This document shows positions 34,080 through 45,699 of a stretch of DNA of 64,000 nt, piece by piece. The stretch is from the NCBI GenBank assembly GCA_023052935.1, contig CM041294.1:98649616-98713615 (forward strand), in the 5' to 3' direction. Within the stretch, counting starts at the first letter, position 1, and each line of letters begins with the position of its first letter. The notes under the pieces are model-generated. The model had not been told where the DNA came from, searched no databases, and worked only from the letters and a program-made list of their open reading frames with translations. This stretch comes from Piezodorus guildinii (lineage: Eukaryota > Arthropoda > Insecta > Hemiptera > Pentatomidae). A program made the translations under genes and the position numbers.

Positions 34080-34265
34080 CATTGCAAAAAGTACTATATT
34101 CATATTCTTCTTCTTCTCCGACTCTGCAGTCCAAGATGAACTTTAGCCTATCCACAATGGTTCGTCATTCCTGTCTGTCCATGCCCCTTCTTCTCCAGTT
34201 GGTCACTCCATACATTCCAAGTAGCTCCATAGTTATATCCTTGTGTTTTGTCCTTTTCGCGCCAT
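34080..34265 (-). mobile_element. LINE ORF2 C-terminal fragment (RTE-like)
   Basis: The minus strand translates to GAKRTKHKDITMELLGMYGV and TNWRRRGMDRQE-RTIVDRL, resembling the basic WRR-x-MDR-EW end of RTE-type ORFs. One in-frame stop replaces the expected Trp. Assignment is tentative. Confidence 0.45.
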
Positions 34266-34299
34266 GATCAATACCTTTTTTTTTCATTTATTGTGGGTT

Positions 34300-34680
34300 T
34301 TAGAACCATAACCTTCTTACAACGGGGGGGAGGGTGAGTTAGCACCACGTTTAACCCCCGATCCAGGAGAGCCGGTGACTTTGAATTTTGGGTGTCCTCC
34401 CCTAGGATGCTGCCTCCACTACGGCTATAGAGTTTACCCTACCCTCCGCTGTAGGCAATCAAACTATTCCTCAGGAGGCTCTTGTTGACTATACATTAAC
34501 TTTATCCGACACCACTCCTTAGGTGCAAGTCCTGATGCCTGCTCAAACCATCCTGATTGGCGCTCCATCTCTCGTTAGTTTGCTGATACCACAACCTCAC
34601 CCTTGGTTACTCAGCTTAACAGTCTACCGCACGAAGGTGAGATTGGTGAAGAGGCTTGACCAGTGAGTGACCCCCATCCA
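34300..34680. other. GC-richer unassigned block
   Basis: This block is visibly richer in G+C than its surroundings and has no open frame of note. It may be the 5' or interior part of an unclassified retroelement, because a CR1-like C-terminus follows at 34838, but I see no diagnostic motif. Confidence 0.35.
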
Positions 34681-34837
34681 TATTATATTGTTAAATTGTC
34701 AAGGAAAAAGTGCTCTAATTTGGACAAATAAGTAGTTAATACAGTAAAAAATCAACTGTAGATTTTAATAAAACAAAAAAGTAAATTGGTCCAGTGATAA
34801 ATAAATTACAGATTTTTGCGTTTTCAGTGAAATTGTC

Positions 34838-35345
34838 TTGTTCTTTTTCTCCCAGTGGCGCGACAGACCGTATAGACTCTCAGGAGATGACACTCACGTT
34901 TCTTTCGTTATTTGTGCTACTTCATTTTGGAATTCCTTACCCATGCCTATTCGTACATCCCAATCCTTAACTTCCTTCAAGCATAAACTATTTATCCATC
35001 TCCTTGAATACCAGTCTACCGCGCCTTTATAAGTTTTGATTATTTACACTGTTTATTTATTTATTTATTTTTTTTTATTATTATTCAATGTTTCAGTTCA
35101 TTTTATTTCTTTTATCAATCATAAGGTTGCAATATTACCTTGTACATATATATCCGTGTGTTTAAGTGTATGTATGCATTTTTTTAATTTTTTTTTTTTA
35201 TTTTATTCATAATATGCAGTATAATTTGTTGTATGATGTATATTTTGTAGACGTAATAGCCAGAAGATTAATACTTTAATGTACATTTATATTATTCTTA
35301 GGGGACTAGCTGTCCCAGAATAAAATTATTTTTTCATTTTCATTT
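34838..35345 (+). mobile_element. CR1-like LINE 3' end
   Basis: The frame to 35032 ends with SFVICATSFWNSLPMPIRTS and LTSFKHKLFIHLLEYQS, the conserved C-terminal block of the family. The 3' UTR closes with TTATTCTTAGGGGACTAGCT and GTCCCAGAATAAAAT, a perfect stem-loop, followed by a (TTTTCA)n tail. Confidence 0.8.
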
Positions 35346-35349
35346 TTCA

Positions 35350-36265
35350 TTCAATACCTTATGGAATTCAACGTCTCAATTGTTTGGACTATTCAGTCTT
35401 CTGCTTTTTAATCAACGAAATTTAATATTTTTTTCTTTTTTTAATTTTAATATTGTTTTTTTTTATATTTTCAGGTAAAACAACACATGTCTGACGTTTC
35501 ATTAGTATCAAGTCACCTTATAGTGAAATAGGTATGTACTAAATTCCCAAATCGGGAACCCTATTGCCAGAAGAAGGGATAGAAACCGTACATTACAGAG
35601 GCCTTCATAAAGTGGAGAGGAGAGTGGGAACCGGTGTTCTCTTCGCTTCATCTCCTCCGAATGGGCCAGTTGTTCTTGGATCCGGACGTCCGTTGGGTAT
35701 CAGCTCTAGGCTAGAGTATACTATTCTCTAGAGTATCCAATTCTTTCCGGTATAGGACCTGCCGTTATCGAGTTTTTTCAAACCGAAGCGTTTGTTGTAT
35801 CGATAAAAAATATTGTCTTCTAGTTTAGTGTGGATTTTATAAATCATTTAGAAATGCCAAACCTTAAAATAAGAATAAATTCGCAACTGTATATCATTTC
35901 TAACTAAAATGTTGTTTACTAAGATATTATTTATTATTTTTATTTCGGTTGTATTGCACGAAACATCGTGGTCATCAGTTCCTTTACTTTTAGTAACAGA
36001 TTACTTCGTCTTCCATTTCGGCTAAAAAATAAAACTCTTTTTTTCGAATTCTTTTTTACAATGTCAGCATATCCGTTAAAATGTCTTAAATATTTCTAAA
36101 CTATACCCAATTGTCAGCCTAGTTCGGGCCTTATTTAGGTTTATTTTTATTAGTTTAAAATGCAATGTAAATACATCATAAACTATGTTGGACTAAATAA
36201 TATTATATCAGTGTTTTAATTGTTTCACCTTATTCTTACTTAATATTCCATAATTTTGATTGTGC
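35350..36265. other. Mixed; GC-richer block and I-like tail remnant
   Basis: A GC-richer block at 35540-35770 (GCTCTAGGCTAGAGTATACT and neighbours) is unassigned and SINE-like in size. At 35940-35985 the plus strand reads GCACGAAACATCGTGGTCAT, resembling the 3' terminus of the I-like element at 11460. No gene is seen. Confidence 0.4.
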
Positions 36266-36271
36266 ATGTAA

Positions 36272-36273
36272 GA

Positions 36274-36328
<55 letters not shown>
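36272..36328. repeat. (TA)n microsatellite
   Basis: Uninterrupted TA dinucleotides for about 55 bases. Confidence 0.97.
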
Positions 36329-36329
<1 letters not shown>

Positions 36330-36331
<2 letters not shown>

Positions 36332-36695
36332 TAATTAAATTTTCCTTTCTAATAAGTTATATTTTTTGATTTCTTCACAAAGCACCTATATGTAAAGTCA
36401 TGGATTTATCTACACTACTCTTTCTTCATGAACGTGAATCGATTCTTTAACTAAGACATAATTCAATTGTAGAGTAAACTGCTTTTGTTTTAAGTTAATA
36501 ACGAACGAATTGGTTCTGAAATGTCGTGCGTCAACGAAGAGAATGGTATGGGAAATATGCCGATTATGCCATGCAGCCATATAGGCTTGACGTATTCGAG
36601 GTATGTTCCCATTTCCCGGTTAGTGAAAGCCAAGAGGAAACAACGCGTGGCTTGCAATTAAATTAGCTCCATCAAAGTCATGCGATTTTTATTTT
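36330..36695. other. Nothing recognised
   Basis: AT-rich sequence with a slightly GC-richer part near 36520-36660 and no frame. Confidence 0.4.
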
Positions 36696-36696
36696 T

Positions 36697-37141
36697 AAAA
36701 AATCTGGTGCGGGCAACCCACGACTTTCACTAACCTCCGTTTCTAAAATCGATTAAAGAATTTTCAAGTACAGTAAGAGATAAAATGAGTAAAACTATTA
36801 AACAATTAATAAAATGGAATTTCTATAGAAACATGTGTTTTATTAAAAAAATCTATTCTATTATTGTCTAAAATAATCAGTTAGTTTTATCGGCTTTTCA
36901 TCACTCTCTATTAACTTTTAAAAACTTGTGTATAAGATAATATTTTTTCTAAAATCTTTAGCTTTCAACGGTATATCATACATGTATATCACTTTTCTTA
37001 TGTTCAAAAACAAAAAACTGCATTAAAAAAATATTTTTTTAGCTTTTACTTTTAGTTGATTATCGAATTCATTTAATTTATATATTTACCTGTTTTTCAT
37101 CAGCGTTAACGAGATAATCTAGTTATTATTATTGAATCTAC
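36697..37141 (-). repeat. R1 repeat, truncated
   Basis: Starts AAAAAATCTGGTGCGGGCAA and keeps the first half of the family (TAAAACCAT-type and CATACATGTATATCACTTTT blocks). It stops near TATTGAATCTACC, so the half with the CA/TG tract is missing. Confidence 0.85.
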
Positions 37142-37144
37142 CTT

Positions 37145-38165
37145 ATTATTATTATTAATCGTGAAATGTGCTTCAGTGATAAGGGAGGCAGACAAATCTA
37201 AATTTAGAAAGTTTTCTGGTATGGATGCACTAATTAATATTTTAACTGTTTGTTTGGGATTAAAGTAATTTAACCTCTAAACATATTTAAAAAATAAATA
37301 AAATGGCACCGTTGTTTTTTAATCTGAACCTACACAAAATTATTACCAGGACAACACTGAACGATGGAAATACCATATTTTCTAAAATGGTACAAATCCT
37401 TGCCTATGCAAATGCAAATGACGTTGTTAGAGTGTGTTAGATGATGTTGAATATTTTCGCCACTTTCCAAGATTTCGTGCTGATACTTCTCAGGAAGTTT
37501 TAAAAATTATTCGCATCCACTGTCTGGTATGAAAAAAAAATAGTTGTCAGTTTTTTAACAGTTTTGTAGTTGTCACTATACTGATTTCTTATAATTTTTA
37601 TTTATCTCTCAATTTTTTTTTTCTTTACAAAAATGTTCAAAGTGATAAGAGAGAAAACTTTATTCAAAATTAATCCTTTATTCTATTTTAACCGAACATG
37701 AGCCTATTTGACGCAAATCAATGTCATTTAGTGAATGTTTCATCAGGCAATATTGGGCAAATACTACTTACAGAATCAATCGGGTAGTAAGTCATATAAA
37801 TATTATAGTAGAACGACAGCAAAATTTCTTCAACACGTTCGCGCTGGCGTCTTCCTTATCGGACGGCGCATACCACAGGTATTTCCATTTCCATGTTATC
37901 TATTATTTATAAGGGCAAAATAATAAAAAAAATAAAACATTTTAACTGCCTTTCGAGTCACACTTACTGGCAGAAATCTTTGCTGGTATGAAAAAAACAA
38001 ACGCACAAATAACACAAATTTTAAAATAAGCACTAATTAGGCTGTTAGTAAACGTACAACTCGTATACAGATCTGAACAGGCAATAATTCATGAAACGTG
38101 GCATGGATTCGAGCGCTGCCTCACAGAGCAAACATTGAAAATCGGCACCGGCGTGAATATGTTAA
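37145..38165. other. No gene recognised
   Basis: Two overlapping 62-63-codon frames at 37721-37923 are alternative readings of the same bases and show no family signature. Confidence 0.4.
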
Positions 38166-38167
38166 GG

Positions 38168-38650
38168 TCTTTTTTTTTTAAGATTTTTATTTTCACAAGT
38201 GGCCGAAGGCCTCATACTTTTTGGTATTGCTCTAATAACATGTCACGCTACGTATTATCTAAAAGTGGGGTTAATGGTAATGATAGCTTAGGAAAAATCT
38301 ATTAAACAATACAAAATAAAGGTTTTAGAAGCTAATCATTCAGGGATAAGAAAGAAATAACAAATAATAAGACATAGCTTGGCCTCAGTTAGATAGAGCA
38401 AGAGACGACCATTTGGGGGTTGGACATCGGTCATGGGCCCGGAGCTGGGAATGGCGGGGAGCAGTAATTTGGTCGGAATGGCAGCTCATTTGCTATCAGT
38501 TTGTGTAGAGCCCTAAATCAGAGGGGATTTACATAACCTCACAGAACCAATAGCTGCCTAGCGCCGGTCGATGGGTTAACAAGACCTCCAGTAGGCTGGA
38601 TTACTCCTGGGTCCCTTCTTAAAGGGTTTATCCCATCCTCTATGTCCCTC
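38168..38650. other. GC-richer block, probably a minus-strand LINE end
   Basis: It opens with a T tract and AAGATTTTTATTTTCACAAG, which on the minus strand reads like a LINE 3' UTR with A-rich tail. The GC-richer part (38390-38640) has no intact frame. I cannot name the family. Confidence 0.35.
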
Positions 38651-38654
38651 TTCG

Positions 38655-39000
38655 CGTTTTATTTTTAGTATTAAACAAAAACTATTAAAATTTAAAAGCA
38701 GCAGATTTATCATAGGCCAATCCATTAGAGTCTTATTCCAGTAGAATGGTATGATTGAAGAGCCGGTTAACTCTGAAATCTCTCAGAATAATCTAGATTT
38801 TATTTCTTTTATGCACTCGTTTTTCCTTGCATCATCTATTCTTTATACCTTATCCTTTTACTCTTAAATGTATATTCCGATACCATTTGACATAAATCAT
38901 TAACCTCCGACATTGCTTTCTTATTTTTAATGAATGATATACATATATGTAATACACATTTTTTTAGATTCTAGAAAAGTATACTCCCGGTTGCAGACTG
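38655..39000. other. AT-rich, nothing recognised
   Basis: No frame or repeat terminus is visible. Confidence 0.4.
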
Positions 39001-39300
39001 TAAGAGGGCTCACTTGTAGCTGGGTGGCTAGCGTAACAGCCTCCCATGCTAAAGGTCACGGGTTCAAACCCGCAGGTGGTCCTAGGATTTTTTAATGGGA
39101 GTAAAATATCCTTAGTTACACCGTCCTTCGGAGGGGACGTTAAAAGGTGGTCCCGAGCCTATGCGATGTCAGGTACTCGTTAAAGATCCCTATCCTAATA
39201 AAACCTGGATAGGCAAAATTTAGGACTCCCTCTGTAGCATCGTCCGATTATCCATAGTAGCATAAAGTGACGTTAAATAAATAATAAACAAACAGACTGT
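39001..39300 (+). mobile_element. SINE-A, reference full-length copy
   Basis: The tRNA-like head has box A TGGCTAGCGTAACAG and box B GGTTCAAACCC at about 39060, the internal RNA polymerase III promoter of tRNA-derived SINEs. The body holds CCGTCCTTCGGAGGGGACG and GCGATGTCAGGTACTCGTTA, and the end GTAGCATAAAGTGACGTTAA is followed by an (AAAT)n-like tail. It cannot fold as a working tRNA along its length and encodes no protein. Confidence 0.85.
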
Positions 39301-39304
39301 AAGA

Positions 39305-40405
39305 GACGAAACTCCGTCAAGATTGGAGTGAAACTAGGCTGCCAGAACCCATTGGTGGAAGCCAAAAAGGAAATGCATAATTGAAAAAAAAAAAAAAAAT
39401 GAAATCATCTTTCATTTTATAAACAATTAAAAAAAAGTAAAATTATATCTCTAGGTTAATAATAATGTAATTAGATACGAGACTTTCAATTTATAGAGTT
39501 GCAATTTATTGTGTTGTATGGAAAATAATACAATATTGTAGGATTTTTTATAAATATATCTTTATATAATCTGTATATTACGCCTCAACTGAACCACAGC
39601 ACATTTTTTAAATTATTTTTATAAGTCAGAGACAAAATGATTTTTGATAAGCTTTAGAATAAAATTTAATTTGTACTTTTGGAATGAAAAACGCCACTTA
39701 AACATTTCAACAGTATTTTTAATGGACGATGTGAAATCGGATAGTACATTTCAACATGCATATTCAGAATGCAATCATTTCAAATAATTGATTTATTTAA
39801 AAACGTTCCCGAGTCCTTTTTGAATCCTCAGCACTAAGATCTGTCTCCGTAGACGCTTAATTTATTACAATGATTTGTCTTATATTATAGGGAATTAACT
39901 ATTCTATTAACTGCAACAAAAACTCATAATGACCTTGATAGGTATTGAGTTTCTGTGTATTAAACATTTTATTGATCATGAAGCAATAATGAAACGAAAA
40001 TAAAGGAGCTCATCATTGTACTCAAAAGTAAATATTCAATGATCAGTGAATAATTCGATTCCGTATTGCCAAGAAATAGCATCTCATTATCATGACAATT
40101 TCCCGAGCTACAGTGGAATAAGGGATTCATTCATACATATTCCTGCCCTTCGTGCTTGATCTTAGCCAGCCTATTCAACAGCTTCCTAGAAGTCTGACAG
40201 TTCTCCTCAGCCCTTCCTCATCCGAATGTGGGCCCTTCGTGTCAGTATCTTCTATGAAAGCTTCGTTAATTAGTTCTATGTATTTCCTGTTGATATGGTA
40301 AGTTTCCTCAAAACGTGTCCGATCATAGTTCTTATTTACCCATAAACAACCAAATCTTCATCAAGGTTTTCACTTTTCTACAAACATGTCATATTTTTAA
40401 AGCAT
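39305..40405. other. AT-rich, no gene recognised
   Basis: A poly(A) tract at 39386-39399 is visible. A GC-richer piece at 40140-40260 (CTTCGTGCTTGATCTTAGCC) may be minus-strand LINE coding sequence, but no motif confirms it. Confidence 0.4.
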
Positions 40406-40407
40406 AG

Positions 40408-40408
<1 letters not shown>

Positions 40409-40477
<69 letters not shown>
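40409..40477. repeat. (TA)n microsatellite
   Basis: About 65 bases of TA repeats directly upstream of the RTE-like fragment. Confidence 0.97.
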
Positions 40478-40482
<5 letters not shown>

Positions 40483-41168
40483 GATTAGTAGCAGAAATGG
40501 TGGCGATCTTGATGATATTAATACTTCAGGGCATACTTTTGAACACGTAGAGAAATTCAAGTATTTAGGTTCAATGATAACAAGAAAAAATGAAATCCAG
40601 GAAGAAATAAAGTCCCGGTTAAAGGTGGGAAATACGTGTTATTATTCATTTGCTAAATTACTTAGCTCGCGGCTTCTGTCTAAAAACTTAAAGGTTAGAA
40701 TTTATAAAACTATTATTCTTCCGACGGTTCTTTACGGATGTGAAACGCGGCCGCTTACTTTGAAGGATGAACAACGGCTTAAGGTTTTCGAAAATAAGAT
40801 ACTGTCGTAAAATATTTGGTCCGAAGAGAGATGAGGCCACTGGGGAGTTTAGAAGGTTGCACAACGCGGAATTGCGGAGTTTGTACCCTGTGAATATAAT
40901 TTAGTTGATAGCATCGCGAAGACTCAAATGGGCGCTTAAAGTTGTTGGGCTCGGTGAGGAACGGATTCCGAGAAAGTTAGTATTCGCTGAACCGACTGGT
41001 AGGCGTCCGAAAGGTAGGCCGAAGCGTCGATGGGAGGATTTCATAAAGGCGGATCTCGGGGGCTTAGGCTTGACCGGCGAACATTGGACGAGTCTGTGCA
41101 GGCGAAGTTTGGTGGTATCGGCATCGAACCTTCGGGTTCGGTAAGCCTATTATTATTATTATTATTGA
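40478..41168 (+). mobile_element. RTE-like LINE, ORF2 C-terminus and 3' end
   Basis: The first frame reads HVEKFKYLGSMITRKNEIQE, LLSKNLKVRIYKTIILPTVL and YGCETRPLTLKDEQRL. After a frame break near 40800, IFGPKRDEATGEFRRLHNAE can be read, then LKWALKVVGLGEERIPRKL and GRRPKGRPKRRWEDFIKADL. This YLGS, YGCE, RGRP-RW series is typical of the post-catalytic region of RTE-type enzymes. The catalytic domain and endonuclease are missing. It ends with (ATT)n. The copy is dead. Confidence 0.85.
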
Positions 41169-41335
41169 GAAAAAATTAATTAACGTATCCTTAATCTCAA
41201 CTGAAATGAGAGAAAATCTGATTCGATACAAGTTTCACACAACTCGCACGTACCACGTAGTAATGATGATCAATTTATGAAAATAATTTTGATTTCACAT
41301 AAATATTACTTGCAATATTCTTAGTATCAGGTGTT

Positions 41336-42090
41336 CTAAAAAATCTGATGCAGGCAACACTCGACTTTCACTTACCTCAGTGGTTTTTAAATTGAGTTTG
41401 AATAGAATCATGTGATTTATTAAATAATCTATTATATTTGTATCTACAAAAATAAGTTAATTTTATCGACTTTTCATCACTCTCCTTTAACCTTTATAAT
41501 AATTCCGTGTATAAAATGATATTTTTTTCTAAAATCTTTGGCTATCCAATAGTATATTATCATTCCATATTACTATTCTTGTGTTGGCACAAAAAGTGCT
41601 TAAAAAAATATGTTTTCACTTATCTCCTTTAGTTGTTTATCAAATTCGCTCAACATGCATATTTAGCCGTTATTTATCAATGCTAACAACATGATACGGT
41701 CAATTTTCACGAATCTACAAAATGAAAGGTACTTTACAGGTAGACAATTTAAAATATCGGCATTTAAGCATTGCCAGACCATTTCAATCAGAATAAAACC
41801 TACATGATATTAAAGTCTATTAAATTTTACATCGATATAGTGAAGCTGTTGTAACATCTCAGGCATATAGGCAGGCTTCTTAAATATGAAATTTTATTTT
41901 TTTACAACTTATCACTTTTCAAATAGACTTACCACACATGTACACACACACTCAGATCTTTTGGCGGAACTTGGTCATTTGGACTAAAGGAATCCTGAAA
42001 CGTTTATTTCCGGTATAAACTGAAATCCGAAATTTTCACTATCGTAATGCATACTTACTATACATATCATATATTGATAAGTGAAAGTAA
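41336..42090 (-). repeat. R1 repeat, near full-length, diverged
   Basis: Starts AAAAATCTGATGCAGGCAAC and ends GATAAGTGAAAGTAAAAG. A short ACACAC stretch occupies the microsatellite site near 41940. It is more diverged than the copies at 28721 and 31811. Confidence 0.83.
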
Positions 42091-42094
42091 AAGT

Positions 42095-43085
42095 TAATGT
42101 CTTCATTAAAAATTAAGAAAATCATTTATACAAGCATGGAGGATATTAAATAATGTATTTAGATAGAGTATGGAACAATATAATATAGTTTGGTAGCATT
42201 GAACTTTCGTGTCCACTAAACTTTGTATCCATTTCTTTGGCAACTATTCACGATTAATGTTTTGTTGGATTTATGTGTTCAATATTAAGACTTTTTTATG
42301 TCAGTACTTGAGTTTAAACTTCCTTATGTATTTACTTGTACTAGTAAAGAATTAGTTTGATATTGAATCTTAGAATATATATTAAAATTTAGCATAGATT
42401 GACTGCTGTTGTGGTAATAATACAATAGTTATATTGGGACATGACTGCTTCATAAAGCTGACAGTGGCTTTTATACTGTTCGTTGTTTAGAGTTAGGAAC
42501 ATGTCTTCAGAACGCTTCGACCATTCTAGGAACCTAGGATCGAATAAAGAGAGAGAATTGTGTTGTTTGGTATTCTTTAACTTGTGCTACGGAGCCGGCT
42601 GACAGGTGCGTTCCAACTTTTCTTTCCACTTAGTGTATTGTCCAAGTATTCTATGAAATTTATCTGTTAGATTTTCCCTTGTCAGTTTTCCATACAATGT
42701 AACATTCGTATAAATTCAAATCAACTGACACATTCGACTAAAATTTAATAATTTATGGGAAAAAAAACCTATGTATTTAACTCTGGGTATCGATCATAAT
42801 CTAGGATGACCCGTTTTTGACTGTTATACGAAAGTTTAAAGAGGAAATTTCGATGTTTTATGAAATATTAAGAAATAAAGTTAGTTTTTGCTTTTATTAG
42901 ATAGTTTCTCTTTTACTTGATTTTCGGTATGCCTTTCAAGTCTTGGGAAATATTTAAAAAATGTTGGCAATAATCTTTTCTTATGTGAAAACTTGAATTA
43001 AATGAATAAATTAAGAGGTATTTTTCGAAGAGAGAGTATTAGATATTCTTCAGAATATTAAAACAGAAAATGTTAAAACATGCAG
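42095..43085. other. AT-rich, no gene recognised
   Basis: No reading frame over 60 codons and no transposon terminus is visible. Confidence 0.45.
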
Positions 43086-43090
43086 TTTAA

Positions 43091-43330
43091 AGGGAGTGGT
43101 ATTGCATAGTGGATAGAGCATTAGGTTACTGTACTCCGGGTTCCAGGTTCGAATCCCGGCTGACGCAGAATTATTTATTCTGTTATTTCAGCCGTGGGGT
43201 GACTCTGGGTTACAGACCCAACCTCAATAGAGTGGGTACCCAAATTGGGGAATAAAACCTGGCGGCCGTGCGCGATTTAGGCCCAATCACCTCCTTCCAC
43301 GGAATTAATAACCAATTATTTATCAATACA
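43091..43330 (+). mobile_element. SINE-B, reference copy
   Basis: The tRNA-like head (TAGTGGATAGAGCATTAGG as box A region, GGTTCGAATCCCGGC as box B) is followed by a body with TTATTCTGTTATTTCAGCCG, GGGTACCCAAATTGGGGAA and CCTGGCGGCCGTGCGCG. The body differs from SINE-A, so this is a second tRNA-derived family. Confidence 0.8.
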
Positions 43331-43334
43331 AATC

Positions 43335-43685
43335 CTAATATAGTAAACTAAATGGAAAGTCAGTTATAGCCTAATCAGAAATGTGAGTATCAAATTTCGC
43401 CTAAAGTGACATCACTGTTTTTTAGGCCTTCTCTGAAGGAGGGAGGGGGGAGTCATATAAAAGGCATAGTTTAGCTTTTAAGCTAATGACTAGGTTTGTT
43501 ATCGTTCAGATTTCTTTTCATAGTTTAACAAATATACAACGGAAAGTACGTGTATTATTGAATGAAAATTCAAGACTTTTTTAGAAGTTAACTAAATGAA
43601 AATGATTATTGATGTGTATAATGACATGCGCTATACCTTCCAAGTGACTCCTCTCTACCTTTCTAGCTATTAGCTTCTGGTGTGT
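43335..43685. other. Nothing recognised
   Basis: No gene or repeat terminus; a short purine run (GGAGGGAGGGGGGAG) lies near 43440. Confidence 0.4.
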
Positions 43686-43687
43686 TT

Positions 43688-43950
43688 TTTCATTTAACGT
43701 TATTTAAGTGCTACTATGGCTAATCGGACGATGCTACTGTGGGAGTCCGAAATTTTGCCTATTCAGATTTCATTAGGATAGCGATCTTATCTGATATAGC
43801 ACAGGCTTGGAACCATATTGTTACGCACCCTCCGAAGGACGACATAACTAAGAATTTTTTACTCCCATTAAAATATCCTAGGACCACCTGCGGGTTTAAA
43901 CCCGTGACCTTTGGCATAGAAGGATGTTATGCTAGCCACCCTGCTACATT
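43688..43950 (-). mobile_element. SINE-A, near full-length
   Basis: The minus strand has GGCTAGCATAACA as box A and GGGTTTAAACCCGCAGGTGG around box B, followed by TTTTAATGGGAGTAAAAAAT and CGTCCTTCGGAGGGTGCG. It ends AGTAGCACTTAAATAACG. A 104-codon plus-strand frame here is an antisense shadow. Confidence 0.82.
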
Positions 43951-44234
43951 TAATCCCTTTTTATTTCGCTACTGGTATAAACAAGCCCTTACACTTTTGT
44001 TTCCAAAGGAACTTGGGAGATTAATTTTTATTCAATTTCTGCTAAACACTTGAGTGGATGTGAAACGGTACGAATCTCTACAAGTACTGGATCCGAGACA
44101 CTTCATGGATTGTGGAGATGGAGGTAAACATGCAATACATAAAGGCCAATCCATTCCAAATCGTCCTGACTTTGCCGCTCAACATTTTTTATTTTTTTAC
44201 TAATTATTCTCTGTCCTATCATGAATAAAAACCG

Positions 44235-45045
44235 TAGATAAAATTTTTTTTGTAGCGAATAATTTTAGTGTGTGTGCGACTGAAAACAAGTGCTGGGAAA
44301 GTCTCTCTAACATACATACATCCTCGGCGCTACAGCCCAGTTCGGGCCCTGGCCTCCAGAAGAAACCTTCTCCACTCTTCTCTATTCCTGGCCATCGTCC
44401 ACCAACCTGGTCCAACCATCTCATTCGGGGTCTCCCTCTCTTTTTTTTGCTCACCGGCGCATAGCTCATTATTCTCTTGGGGATACCATCATCTGCCATC
44501 CTTTGAACGTGGCCAGCCCAACGAAGCCTGCTTATCTTTATAAATCTCACCGCTGACATCCTTATACTATTCATAAAGTTCTCGATTGTGTTTAATTCTT
44601 CAAAGACCATTTTCGCATATAGGCCCATAAATCCTTCTCAGTATTCTTCGCTCGAAAGCAGCAATCTTTTGTTCATCTGTTTTCCTTAACACCCAGAATT
44701 CACAACCACAAGTCAGTATGGGCCTAATCAGGGTTTTGTAGAGCGTGGCCTTCGTTTCCTTATTAATTTCTTTAGTTTTAAATGTTCTTATTAGACCATA
44801 ATAACCCCTCGTAGCAGCTAAAATTCTCTTCTCTATTTCTTTGGAGGAATTATTTTCGGCATATACAAACGACCCGAGGTATACAAATCCCTGAACTGTT
44901 TCAAATTTTTATTCTTGTATCTCAATACATGGTTCTCGTACCTTAGTCCCTGCAACCATATGCTTGGTCTTGGATTCATTTGTGACAAATCCCATTGTCT
45001 TAGCAGATTGCTCTAAAGCTTTAAAAACCTCTCTTATGCCCGATT
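44235..45045 (-). mobile_element. RTE-like LINE, ORF2 C-terminal half, broken
   Basis: The minus-strand reading gives ALEQSAKTMGFVTNESKTKH, a stop, FVYLGSFVYAENNSSKEIEK, LYKTLIRPILTCGCEFWVLR, KTDEQKIAAFERRILRRIYG, then after a further frame break KISRLRWAGHVQRMADDGIP and KKKRGRPRMRWLDQV. The order matches the RTE-type fragment at 40478 but the sequence is clearly divergent, so it is a different subfamily. The 5' half is missing and the frame has stops. Plus-strand frames overlapping it are shadows. Confidence 0.82.
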
Positions 45046-45049
45046 CTGA

Positions 45050-45695
45050 TCGGGAAAATAGGGAAAATCTCTCTAATCCTAGTAATTTTACAGATATCTA
45101 GTCAAAACAAAAACTAACAGTAAGATTAAGGTATGATTTATATTTTTTGTCCGACAGCTCATTACTTTACAAGTAAAGAAATTGGTTAAAAATATTCTCG
45201 AAAATCATTTATATGAGGGTTAGAAAGGATAAAGTTTGAGATTACCCTGCTTTAGTAATGAGCGGCCTGGTGCCGATAATTTATATGGAAGTGAGAAAGA
45301 GGAAGAAGAAAGGAGGCAGTGAGACAGGGCTACACGGAGGGAGCTATCGGACAGAACGCGCTCCGCTTGGACCGGCTCCAACGGCCCTCGGAAACAAGTC
45401 CATAAAAAAGGGACCCTAGAGAAGAGACCATCCAAATCTTTTGTTATATAGCGGGTGGGGGGCCTGGCTTATCGGCAAAGCCTCACAAATATAGAGATCC
45501 GAGGAAAAACCTATCCAATGTCTATATTACAGAATGCCCTTTTATTTTATTACCTAAGATAACTTTTATTGATCATGCCTTAAATCCCTATTAGCAAATT
45601 TATAGAGAGAATTAAATTTTATTTTTTAAATCTTTTCATTTTTATAATATTACGAGCTGACCCTGCAAACTATGTTGTCACATAAATTATACCGC
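45050..45695. other. No gene; GC-richer block
   Basis: The block at about 45240-45480 is GC-richer (CTCCGCTTGGACCGGCTCCA and neighbours) and may belong to an unclassified repeat. No protein-like frame is recognised on either strand. Confidence 0.35.
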
Positions 45696-45699
45696 CCGT

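Noticed and set aside
43139..43160. Possible tRNA gene at the box B motif
   Set aside because: The tRNA-like head continues into a repeated SINE body and lacks a convincing acceptor stem; related heads recur within SINEs.
43739..44053. 104-codon plus-strand frame as a gene
   Set aside because: Most of it runs antisense through a SINE-A copy.
44268..44543. Plus-strand frames of 64 and 91 codons
   Set aside because: They lie antisense to the RTE-like ORF2 fragment and have no domain.
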